From Desulfonema limicola (lineage in GTDB: Bacteria > Desulfobacterota > Desulfobacteria > Desulfobacterales > DYRC01): 6,206 nt of DNA. A model generated the notes under the pieces. The model saw only the letters and a list, made by a program, of their open reading frames with translations, was not told the DNA's origin and did no database searches. Of the stretch, positions 1-6,172 are shown piece after piece (position 1 is the stretch's first letter; each line of letters starts with the position of its first letter). The stretch covers positions 1 through 6,206 of the forward strand of contig DYRC01000247.1 in NCBI GenBank assembly GCA_020718925.1, written 5' to 3'. The position numbers and the translations under genes are program-made.

Positions 1-686
1 ATGCCCATAATGGCAAGACCGGACTTGGACATGGTGGTTTTCACGTCTGCAAAATCCAGATTGACCAGCCCCGGCATCATAATCAGGTCTGTAATGCCTT
101 TGACCGAATGCAGCAATATTTCATCGGCTTTTTTGAACATTTCAAGCAAGGTGGCATTTTTTGATGCCAATCCGCGAAGCCGGTCGTTGGGAATGGTAAT
201 CACGGTATCGGCGATGTCTCTGAGCGCGTCAATCCCTTCTTCCGCCTGTCTTGCCCGTTTTTTGCCTTCAAATGAAAAGGGTTTTGTTACCACGCCTACG
301 GTCAAAGCGCCCAATTCTCTGCAAATTTCCGCAATCACGGGCGCTGCGCCGGTTCCGGTTCCGCCGCCGAAGCCTGCGGTGATAAACACCATGTGGCTGT
401 CTTTGAGCGCATTGCGAATGGCTTCGGAACTTTCCATTGCCGCATCGCGTCCGATGTCAGGATTTGCGCCCGCGCCCAGCCCCTCGGTCAGTTTATCGCC
501 GAGTTGAATTTTGAGCGGCGCTTTGGAAATCGCTAACGCCTGCATATCGGTATTGGCAACGATAAAATTGACGCCCCTCAGATTGGACAAAATCATATTG
601 TTGATGGCATTGCCGCCCGCGCCGCCGATCCCGATGACTTTTATCCGGGCGGTTTTTTCATTATTACTGTCAACATAACTGAACAT
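1..686 (-). CDS. ftsZ: Cell division protein FtsZ, N-terminal 228 residues (3' end outside window)
   Basis: FtsZ is the tubulin-like GTPase that polymerises at midcell into the Z-ring and recruits the divisome. Translating the minus strand from the ATG at 686-684 gives 228 codons with no stop before the window edge, so the gene is cut by the window and not broken. Visible motifs are the N-terminal nucleotide-binding glycine loop GIGGAGGNAINN (residues 19-30), the tubulin signature GGGTGTG (107-113), the TIPNDRL segment (164-170), and the T7 synergy loop NLDFADV (209-215). The T7 loop carries N209, D211 and D214, which match the catalytic E. coli N207, D209 and D212. The roughly 14-residue N-terminal extension before the core is normal. 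The C-terminal domain and the conserved tail that binds FtsA are not in view. The gene is last in view in the murB-ftsQ-ftsA-ftsZ operon, 11 bp after ftsA, with an ideal AGGAGG seven bases before the ATG. Identity is very secure. Confidence 0.98.
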   Translation of the reverse strand, partial: MFSYVDSNNEKTARIKVIGIGGAGGNAINNMILSNLRGVNFIVANTDMQALAISKAPLKIQLGDKLTEGLGAGANPDIGRDAAMESSEAIRNALKDSHMVFITAGFGGGTGTGAAPVIAEICRELGALTVGVVTKPFSFEGKKRARQAEEGIDALRDIADTVITIPNDRLRGLASKNATLLEMFKKADEILLHSVKGITDLIMMPGLVNLDFADVKTTMSKSGLAIMG

Positions 687-693
687 CGTCTCG

Positions 694-699
694 CCTCCT
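694..699 (-). promoter_or_regulatory. Shine-Dalgarno of ftsZ, overlapping the ftsA stop codon
   Basis: On the minus strand AGGAGG lies seven bases before the ftsZ ATG (686). Its first two bases are shared with the ftsA stop codon TAG (700-698), so the junction reads TAGGAGG. This fixes the ftsZ start and suggests that ribosomes terminating on ftsA can re-initiate on ftsZ. Confidence 0.9.
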
Positions 700-1924
700 A
701 TATCACTTCTTTGAACCATTTTTTCATCCGGTTCATGACCCGGTTGAATATATTGCCGTCCCGGATTCTGAATTTCTTTTCATTATGATGTTTTGCCCCG
801 AACAACACCAGCCCCACGCCGGTGGCATACATCGGGTTATTGACCACGTCCACCAGTCCGCCGATGCCTCTGGGCTTGCCTAAGCGGGTCGGCAGATTGA
901 AGATGGATTCGGCTATTTCGCTGACGCCATCCAGCAGCGCAGAGCCGCCGGTCAGCACGACTCCGGAAGCAATCGCATTATCCATGCCCGCACGGTGTAT
1001 TTCCCGCTTGATCAGCGTAAAGATTTCTTCCATACGCGGCTCTAAGATTTCTCCGAGAATCTGACGGGGAAGTTTTCTGGGTTTTCTGCCGCCCATGCCC
1101 GGAACTTCAATCATCTCTTCAGGACGGATATTCCGCGAAACACAGGTGCCGTATTTTTTCTTGATCATTTCCGCATCCGCCAGCGGCGCACGCAGCCCGA
1201 TGGCAATATCATTGGTGAAATTATTTCCGCCCAGCGCAAGAACAAAGGTATGCCGGATATTTTTGGCAGAAAACACCGCCAGATCACTGGTGCCGCCGCC
1301 CAAATCTATCAGGGCTGTTCCCAATTCTTTTTCATCTTCGGCTAATACCGCTTCGCCCGAAGCCAGCGATTCCAGCACAATATCCCCGACATCCAAGCCC
1401 GCCCGGTTGGCGCATCTGACGATATTATGGGCAGAGGTAACCGCGCCGGTTACGATATGAATTTTAGCTTCTAAGCGCACACCTGCCATGCCTACGGGGT
1501 TGATGATTCCTGCCTGATCGTCAACGATAAATTCCTGCGGCAGAACATGAATGACTTCCCGATCCATCGGAATTGCCACAGCCCGCGCCGCGTCAATCAC
1601 GCGATCCACATCATTTTGGGTAATTTCTTTTCCCTTGATGGCGATAATTCCCCGGCTGTTGAATCCGGTAATATGCCCCCCGGCAATTCCCGCATACACC
1701 GATGTGATCTCAACGCCAGCCATCAGTTCCGCATCTTCCACCGCTTTTTTGATAGAGTTCACGGTTGACTCAATATTAACCACAACCCCTTTTCTCAGCC
1801 CGATAGAAGGATGACTCCCGATGCCGATAATATTGATTTCATTTCCGGCAATCTCTCCCACCACCGCGCAAATTTTCGTTGTACCGATGTCCAGCCCGAC
1901 CACAATATCATCCTGTCCCTGCAC
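698..1924 (-). CDS. ftsA: Cell division protein FtsA (actin-like membrane tether of FtsZ), GTG start
   Basis: FtsA is an actin/Hsp70-fold ATPase that binds the FtsZ tail and anchors the Z-ring to the inner membrane. Starting at GTG 1924 the product is 408 residues (E. coli FtsA is about 420). Motifs in order are phosphate-1 DIGTTK (12-17), the VLPQEF and GMAGVRLEAKIHIVTG stretch around the FtsA-specific 1C domain (127-160), phosphate-2 IDLGGGTSD (206-214), and the adenosine motif VVLTGGSALLDG (322-333). A basic amphipathic C-terminal helix with F393, M397, M400, W403 and F404 (392-408) is the expected membrane-targeting sequence. The frame stays open upstream to 1996 with an ATG at 1942. The GTG is preferred because AAGGAGG lies six bases before it, whereas the ATG would sit upstream of that site and add residues encoded by the end of ftsQ. 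The GTG follows the ftsQ stop by one base. Function is very secure; the start is likely. Confidence 0.96.
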   Translation of the reverse strand: MQGQDDIVVGLDIGTTKICAVVGEIAGNEINIIGIGSHPSIGLRKGVVVNIESTVNSIKKAVEDAELMAGVEITSVYAGIAGGHITGFNSRGIIAIKGKEITQNDVDRVIDAARAVAIPMDREVIHVLPQEFIVDDQAGIINPVGMAGVRLEAKIHIVTGAVTSAHNIVRCANRAGLDVGDIVLESLASGEAVLAEDEKELGTALIDLGGGTSDLAVFSAKNIRHTFVLALGGNNFTNDIAIGLRAPLADAEMIKKKYGTCVSRNIRPEEMIEVPGMGGRKPRKLPRQILGEILEPRMEEIFTLIKREIHRAGMDNAIASGVVLTGGSALLDGVSEIAESIFNLPTRLGKPRGIGGLVDVVNNPMYATGVGLVLFGAKHHNEKKFRIRDGNIFNRVMNRMKKWFKEVI

Positions 1925-1925
1925 C

Positions 1926-2780
1926 TCAAACCTCCTTATCATCCCCGGCAAGCGATTCGGCTCTGATGGGATTGACCACAATGCGATTCGCATCATGTAA
2001 GTCTATTGAATCAATCGTCTGCATATTCTGTTTTTCTTCAAAATATTTCAAGATGTTTTTAAGCTTTTCATATTTAGCCGCATAATCCCCGAATCCCAGC
2101 TTTATTTCTCTTATCCGCTCTGTCGGATAGATGCTGATTCCGATTTCCTGATCAATATGAATTTTTTTAATCGAATGATTCGGCATCAGACTTTTCGGCA
2201 TATTGCCGAGATTCAGAATGTCGGTTACCGCTGCAAAATGTCTGCTGACAGTCTCTTCTGAAATCCTGATGTCTGAATATTCAAGACCGGTAACCACCGG
2301 CAGCCATTGCGGATCAGAGGGCGTCCATTCCTTGAATATTTTCCCCTCAGTATTTAATATGAATTTTTTTCCCAAATCTAACACCGCAAGCGGATCATAT
2401 TCTTTTACAGAAATACGGATGGCAGATGGAAGCTCTCTTTCCACCTCTGCCTCGGCTATCCACGGATTATCCAATAATTTATTTCGGACAAGCGATAAAT
2501 TCACCGATAACACATTCATGCCCCGCTCAATTCCCGCATCTTTGAGCAGGTCTTTGGGCGAAAGTTTTCGTATCCCGATAATCTCTATGTCTTCTGCGTG
2601 AAAATATTCCATCCGTATGAAATAATCATAGCCCCAGAGCAGAAAAAAAGTCAGAACTCCGAGCATCAGCATATCCGGAACTTTTTTAAAAATAACAGCG
2701 ACAATCTCTTGAATTAACGATAAATTTTCAGATAATTCTTTATGTGCGTATTTTTTTCTGATGCGTCTGTTATCCGACAA
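1926..2780 (-). CDS. ftsQ: Cell division protein FtsQ (DivIB family), TTG start
   Basis: FtsQ is a bitopic inner-membrane divisome protein that, with FtsB and FtsL, connects the cytoplasmic Z-ring to septal peptidoglycan synthesis. The 284-residue product has a basic cytoplasmic N-terminus (NRRIRKK, 4-10) and one membrane segment at about 35-55. A POTRA domain follows at about 58-128, ending in the family pattern LDNPWIAEAEVERELPSAI (103-121) and then ISVKEYDPLAVL (123-134). A beta-rich periplasmic domain finishes the protein, with KYEKLKNILKYF (237-248) and IDSIDLHDANRIVV (256-269). The start codon is TTG at 2780, with GGAGGTG six bases upstream (counted from GGAGG). An in-frame TGA two codons upstream and the absence of another Met before residue 37, inside the membrane segment, leave little alternative. 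The start overlaps the end of murB by 11 bp. FtsQ sequences diverge strongly, so the call rests on architecture, pattern and position. Confidence 0.94.
   Translation of the reverse strand: MSDNRRIRKKYAHKELSENLSLIQEIVAVIFKKVPDMLMLGVLTFFLLWGYDYFIRMEYFHAEDIEIIGIRKLSPKDLLKDAGIERGMNVLSVNLSLVRNKLLDNPWIAEAEVERELPSAIRISVKEYDPLAVLDLGKKFILNTEGKIFKEWTPSDPQWLPVVTGLEYSDIRISEETVSRHFAAVTDILNLGNMPKSLMPNHSIKKIHIDQEIGISIYPTERIREIKLGFGDYAAKYEKLKNILKYFEEKQNMQTIDSIDLHDANRIVVNPIRAESLAGDDKEV
1931..1936 (-). promoter_or_regulatory. Shine-Dalgarno that decides the ftsA start
   Basis: AGGAGG on the minus strand lies within the last codons of ftsQ, six bases before GTG 1924-1922. The ftsQ stop TGA (1928-1926) falls in that spacer, giving TGAGGTG at the junction. 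This placement favours GTG over the ATG at 1942 and implies translational coupling of ftsQ and ftsA. Confidence 0.85.
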
Positions 2781-3687
2781 TTTTCACCTCCGGCTCCAGC
2801 AGAATATCAAAGGTGTTGTGAACTTTTTCCTGAATCATTTTTGCCAATGCAAGAATATCATCAGCACAGGCACTGCCGCGATTGATAATAAAATTGGCAT
2901 GTTTTTCAGATACCTGCGCCCCGCCCAGACATTTGCCCTTAAATCCTGCCAAATCAATCAACTGCCCTGCGGATGCCCCGTCCGGATTTTTAAAAAAACA
3001 CCCCGCGCTCGGAAATCGGGTCGGCTGGCTCTGATGACGGCGGTTGAGAATTTCATGGGCTTGTTGTTCAAGCATTTTTGCATCAGCAGGTTCAAGCATA
3101 AAGCTGCCTTCCAGAATCAGAACGTCTTTGCCGAAAAGTTTGTTCTGCCATGAGAGTTTCCGATACGATATATCCAAATCCTGACGTTTCAGAAGCTGCC
3201 GCTCCCCGGATGACAGCAAGACCGTAAGCGATTCAAGTCTGTCTCCCATTGCTCCGGAGGCTGTTCCCGCATTCATGCAGATTGCGCCGCCTACGGTGCC
3301 GGGAATTCCCAGCGCAAAATTCATTCCGTTCAGGCTGTTTTTTATGGCAAAACGGCACAATGCCGCAGTTTTCACGCCTGCCATAGCCCGAATGCGGCTT
3401 TGGTCCTGAACAATCTTATTCAGACAATGGGTCAGCACAATAATCATACCACGAATGCCGGAGTCTTTCACCAAAAGATTCGTGCCGCCGCCGACAATCA
3501 TATACTCAATCCCATGCTCACGGCAATAGCCAATCAGCGTTTCCAACTCGTCAAGGCTCTTCGGAATCGCATAAAGGTCTGCCGTGCCGCCGACTTTGAG
3601 CGAAGTATGACGGGACATCGGCTCATCACATCGGACAGTTGCGCCGAATCGTTCAGCAAGCTGTTTTTGAAAATGTCTGTTTGTCAT
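2770..3687 (-). CDS. murB: UDP-N-acetylenolpyruvoylglucosamine reductase MurB
   Basis: MurB is the cytoplasmic FAD enzyme that uses NADPH to reduce UDP-GlcNAc-enolpyruvate to UDP-MurNAc, the second committed step of peptidoglycan precursor synthesis. The 305-residue protein has the HTSLKVGGTAD entry motif (27-37), the FAD-binding loop GGGTNLLV (66-73), and GIPGTVGGAICMNAG (127-141). SYRKL (174-178) carries the Tyr-Arg pair, SAGCFFKNP (228-235 region) is the catalytic segment, and LEPEV (297-301) holds the C-terminal Glu (E300). Length and layout fit the shorter type II MurB class better than the 342-residue E. coli type I. The general-acid position (E. coli Ser229) is Cys230, a conservative replacement that I recall in other MurB proteins. 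The ATG at 3687 gives a normal N-terminus, but no Shine-Dalgarno precedes it; the nearest AGGGA is about 21 bases away. It is the first gene of this operon in view and divergent from priA. Confidence 0.96.
   Translation of the reverse strand: MTNRHFQKQLAERFGATVRCDEPMSRHTSLKVGGTADLYAIPKSLDELETLIGYCREHGIEYMIVGGGTNLLVKDSGIRGMIIVLTHCLNKIVQDQSRIRAMAGVKTAALCRFAIKNSLNGMNFALGIPGTVGGAICMNAGTASGAMGDRLESLTVLLSSGERQLLKRQDLDISYRKLSWQNKLFGKDVLILEGSFMLEPADAKMLEQQAHEILNRRHQSQPTRFPSAGCFFKNPDGASAGQLIDLAGFKGKCLGGAQVSEKHANFIINRGSACADDILALAKMIQEKVHNTFDILLEPEVKIVG
2787..2791 (-). promoter_or_regulatory. Shine-Dalgarno supporting the ftsQ TTG start
   Basis: GGAGG (extended GGAGGTG, 2791-2785) lies on the minus strand inside the last codons of murB, six bases before TTG 2780-2778. 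Together with the in-frame TGA at 2786-2784 it identifies the rare TTG as the ftsQ start. Confidence 0.8.
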
Positions 3688-3765
3688 ATTCTGATATGTA
3701 TCGCATATTCCCTATGAATTGCAAGCATAATTAGCGGAATGAACGCGCTGATCTTGTTTCTTTCA

Positions 3766-3793
3766 GATTTTCAACCCGGTCGGGATTTTTCAA
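3766..3793. repeat. Short direct repeat in the divergent promoter region
   Basis: GATTTTCAA (3766-3774) and GATTTTTCAA (3784-3793) are near-identical and separated by CCCGGTCGG, so the copies start 18 bp apart, close to two helical turns. Their position between two divergent genes would suit an operator, but no known regulator motif was recognised and chance is possible in AT-rich DNA. Confidence 0.35.
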
Positions 3794-3814
3794 AAAGAGA
3801 ATAACGGTATCGAA

Positions 3815-3843
3815 TTGTTCTTTTTCTGAAATTGGTCTATAAG
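3815..3843 (+). promoter_or_regulatory. Possible sigma-70-like promoter of priA
   Basis: TTGTTC (3815-3820) and TATAAG (3838-3843) are spaced by 17 bp. The -10 element matches the consensus at five of six positions, the -35 at only three. Transcription would begin around 3850, almost at the ATG at 3851, giving a leaderless or nearly leaderless mRNA, which would agree with the absence of a Shine-Dalgarno. The call rests on pattern only. Confidence 0.25.
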
Positions 3844-3850
3844 TTGAATT

Positions 3851-6073
3851 ATGAGCGAATATATCGAAGTTGCTGTGGCGCTGCCGATTGAGGAAACATT
3901 CACATACCGCGTACCGGACGCGCTGTTGCCTCTGGCAGAGCCGGGAAAACGGGTTCTTGTGCCATTCGGATCGCGTAAAATAACCGGCTATATTTTAGGA
4001 AATGCAATCCCTTCAGATCATTATGAAATAAAGCTGATTTTGGATATTCTGGATGATGCGCCTCTGTTTCCTGAATCGCTGATCGCATTTTTCAAATGGA
4101 TTAGCGAATATTATCTTCATCCTATCGGTCAGGTGATTCAATGCGCTCTGCCAAAGGGCTTGACGCTTTGCGATGCTGCTGAAATCGTACTCACAGATCA
4201 GGGAAAAACCGCGTTATCCGATTCTCTGAATCCTTTGGAACAGAAGGTTCTGAAGCAGCTTGAAACCGGCGGAGTTTCTTTGAAAACCCTGATAAAAAAA
4301 TGCAATATGACCACATCTCTGATTCAACTGATGCAGCGCAGGGGCTGGATTGTCAGGCAGCAAAAACTCAAAGGCGCGAAAAGAAAGCGCAAAACATTCA
4401 AAGACCCTTTCGGAGAGCCGATTGAGCCGGATACCGCGCCGATTCTCACCACAGAACAGCATGAAGCAGTTTCCCGCATTATGAACTCGCTCAAGGGCTT
4501 TTCAGGATGGCTGCTTGCGGGCGTAACCGGCTCCGGCAAAACCGAAGTTTATATGCGGCTTGCAGATGCAGTTATCCGGCAAGGCTTAGGCGTTATCGTA
4601 TTAGTGCCTGAAATCGCGCTGATTTCTCAAACTGAGCGCAGATTCCGCGCACGATTCGGCGAATGCGTAGCCGTGCTTCACAGCAGCTTATCCGGCGGAG
4701 AACGATATTCTCAATGGCGCCGCATTGCACAAGGGCAGGCAAAGATTGCTATCGGCGCACGGTCGGCTGTTTTCGCGCCGTTTGATAAAATCGGCTTGAT
4801 AATTGTTGATGAAGAGCATGACAGTTCTTACAAACAGGACAATGACCTGCTTTACAATGCCAGAGACCTTGCGCTGGTGCGGGCAAAGCTTTCAGACTGC
4901 CCGGCAATCTTAGGTTCTGCCACGCCTTCGATTCAGACCTATTACAATACCGGAATTGAAAAACTGACCGAAATCAATCTCAACTGCCGGGTTCAGGAGC
5001 GTCCCATGCCGCAGATCAGCGTGGTGGATTTGCGGAAAATCCGCGATTTTCGGGGGATTCGGCGGTTTATCAGCCCTGAACTGCATCAGGCAATGAGCCA
5101 GACCTTATCAAAAGGCGAACAGGTCTTGTTATTTCTTAACCGCCGGGGCTTTGCTGCGTTTCCGGTATGCGCGGAATGCGGCGCGTCTTTGCGCTGTGAG
5201 CATTGCGATATTTCCATGACGCTTCACAAAGGAGACAATGCGTATAAATGCCATTTCTGCGGCTTTACCCGGTCTTCCGGCGCAAACTGCCCGACCTGCG
5301 GCTCTTACAATATCAAATTTCTGGGATTAGGCACAGAGCGCGTGGAAGAAGCGGTCAAAGCCTTATTTCCGCAGGCAAGAGTCGCCCGCATGGACAGAGA
5401 CACCACATCCAAAAAAGGCGCGTTATTGAATATTTTAAAGGATTTAAGGCTCAATAAAATTGATATTCTGGTGGGAACGCAGATGGTGGCTAAAGGGCAT
5501 GATTTTCCGAATATCACGCTGGTGGGGATTATCTGTGCTGATTTGACGCTCAATCTTCCTGATTTTCGGGCAGGAGAGCAGACATTTCAATTACTTGCTC
5601 AGGTATCGGGGCGAGCAGGACGCGGAGACGCGCCGGGGCGGGTGATTTTGCAGACTTACGCGCCGAATCATTTCAGCATTGTTTCGGCTCAGGCGCAGGA
5701 TTTCAAAGCGTTTTGTCAAAGAGAAATACAGTCGCGCCAAGCCTTGAGCTATCCGCCGTTTTCGCGGCTGATTCAGTTGAGAATTTCCGGTCAGGATGCA
5801 GAACAAGTTCGGGAGTTTGCGGATGCGCTGGGCGGAATTTGCAGAGAATTGAAAAAGAACGCCTCATTTTTTCATGCCATCACCATTCTGGGACCTGCGG
5901 AATCGCCGATTTCGAGAATTGCCGGTCATTATCGCTGGCAGATTCTTCTGAAAAGCACCAGCAGCAGACTGCTCCATGAATTTACCCGGCAGTTGCTTGC
6001 TCAGAAAAGCGCGTTGCCTCATCATCGGCAGATTCTTCTGACCGCAGACGTTGATCCGTTGTTTTTGGCGTAA
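3851..6073 (+). CDS. priA: Primosomal protein N' / replication restart helicase PriA
   Basis: PriA recognises stalled or broken replication forks, unwinds the lagging-strand arm in the 3' to 5' direction, and starts reloading of the replicative helicase. The product is 740 residues (E. coli 732) and looks complete. The N-terminal 3'-DNA-end binding domain spans about 1-105, with VALPIEETFTYRVP at 9-22, followed by a winged-helix-like part to about 180. The helicase core contains Walker A GVTGSGKT (224-231), the DEEH box (320-323), GSATPS (355-360), motif V VGTQMVAKGHDFP (541-553) and motif VI QVSGRAGRG (584-592). Between the helicase lobes are eight cysteines (440, 443, 449, 452, 467, 470, 480, 483) that fit the two zinc sites of the family. 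The C-terminal domain ends with the typical DVDPLFL. An in-frame TGA lies just before the ATG at 3851 and the next Met is residue 153, so the start is firm despite no clear Shine-Dalgarno. It is transcribed away from murB. Confidence 0.98.
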   Translation: MSEYIEVAVALPIEETFTYRVPDALLPLAEPGKRVLVPFGSRKITGYILGNAIPSDHYEIKLILDILDDAPLFPESLIAFFKWISEYYLHPIGQVIQCALPKGLTLCDAAEIVLTDQGKTALSDSLNPLEQKVLKQLETGGVSLKTLIKKCNMTTSLIQLMQRRGWIVRQQKLKGAKRKRKTFKDPFGEPIEPDTAPILTTEQHEAVSRIMNSLKGFSGWLLAGVTGSGKTEVYMRLADAVIRQGLGVIVLVPEIALISQTERRFRARFGECVAVLHSSLSGGERYSQWRRIAQGQAKIAIGARSAVFAPFDKIGLIIVDEEHDSSYKQDNDLLYNARDLALVRAKLSDCPAILGSATPSIQTYYNTGIEKLTEINLNCRVQERPMPQISVVDLRKIRDFRGIRRFISPELHQAMSQTLSKGEQVLLFLNRRGFAAFPVCAECGASLRCEHCDISMTLHKGDNAYKCHFCGFTRSSGANCPTCGSYNIKFLGLGTERVEEAVKALFPQARVARMDRDTTSKKGALLNILKDLRLNKIDILVGTQMVAKGHDFPNITLVGIICADLTLNLPDFRAGEQTFQLLAQVSGRAGRGDAPGRVILQTYAPNHFSIVSAQAQDFKAFCQREIQSRQALSYPPFSRLIQLRISGQDAEQVREFADALGGICRELKKNASFFHAITILGPAESPISRIAGHYRWQILLKSTSSRLLHEFTRQLLAQKSALPHHRQILLTADVDPLFLA

Positions 6074-6095
6074 TCAAACTCACCTAACCCCCCGG

Positions 6096-6120
6096 CCCCC
6101 TTCCCTGAGAGGGAAGGGGG
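6096..6120 (+). other. Perfect hairpin downstream of priA
   Basis: CCCCCTTCCCT (6096-6106) pairs perfectly with AGGGAAGGGGG (6110-6120) around the loop GAG. The transcript would form a very stable stem 22 bases after the priA stop. No T-run follows on either strand, so it is not a canonical intrinsic terminator, but it could protect the priA mRNA 3' end or pause transcription. Confidence 0.6.
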
Positions 6121-6151
6121 AGACATCATAATGCTCCCCCCTCTCCGTTCC

Positions 6152-6172
6152 GGGGAGGGGTCGGGGGAGGGG
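6152..6172 (+). other. G-quadruplex motif
   Basis: Four G-tracts occur in a row: GGGG (6152-6155), GGGG (6157-6160), GGGGG (6163-6167) and GGGG (6169-6172), with loops A, TC and A. This satisfies the strict G4 pattern with very short loops, which is the most stable class. The motif is on the same strand as priA, so it could form in the mRNA as well as in DNA, and it competes with the neighbouring hairpin 6138-6160. Confidence 0.6.

Larger units (their letters stand above)
3688..3850. promoter_or_regulatory. Divergent intergenic region between murB and priA
   Basis: These 163 bp separate the starts of murB (leftward) and priA (rightward), so they should hold the promoters of both, including a promoter for the dcw-type operon. 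I see no tRNA, no small ORF with convincing start signals, and no strong sigma-70 pair reading toward murB. A possible priA promoter and a direct repeat are listed separately. The sequence is more AT-rich than the flanking genes, as expected of a promoter region. Confidence 0.6.

Noticed and set aside
1..507. Long plus-strand open frame opposite ftsZ
   Set aside because: It is the antisense shadow of ftsZ. The minus strand encodes clear FtsZ motifs, and the plus-strand product is low-complexity Ser/Pro/Ala-rich sequence with no domain pattern.
3687..3706. Tiny minus-strand frame starting ATG at 3706, overlapping the murB start
   Set aside because: It is 17 codons, with AGGGA placed only about two bases before its ATG. 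There is no evidence that it is a leader peptide.
822..3717. Several plus-strand open frames of 68-132 codons within ftsA, ftsQ and murB
   Set aside because: All lie opposite strongly supported genes, show no recognisable domain, and have the composition expected from the reverse of real codons.
3775..3790. CCCGGTCGGG followed by ATTTTT as an intrinsic terminator
   Set aside because: The stem is only 3-4 bp with a very short loop, and no plus-strand gene ends upstream of it in view.
3900..5979. Short frames on both strands inside priA
   Set aside because: They are out-of-frame shadows of an intact, full-length PriA.
6096..6120. Hairpin after priA as a rho-independent terminator
   Set aside because: The stem is strong, but no U-tract follows in either direction, so it is described only as a hairpin in the repeat.
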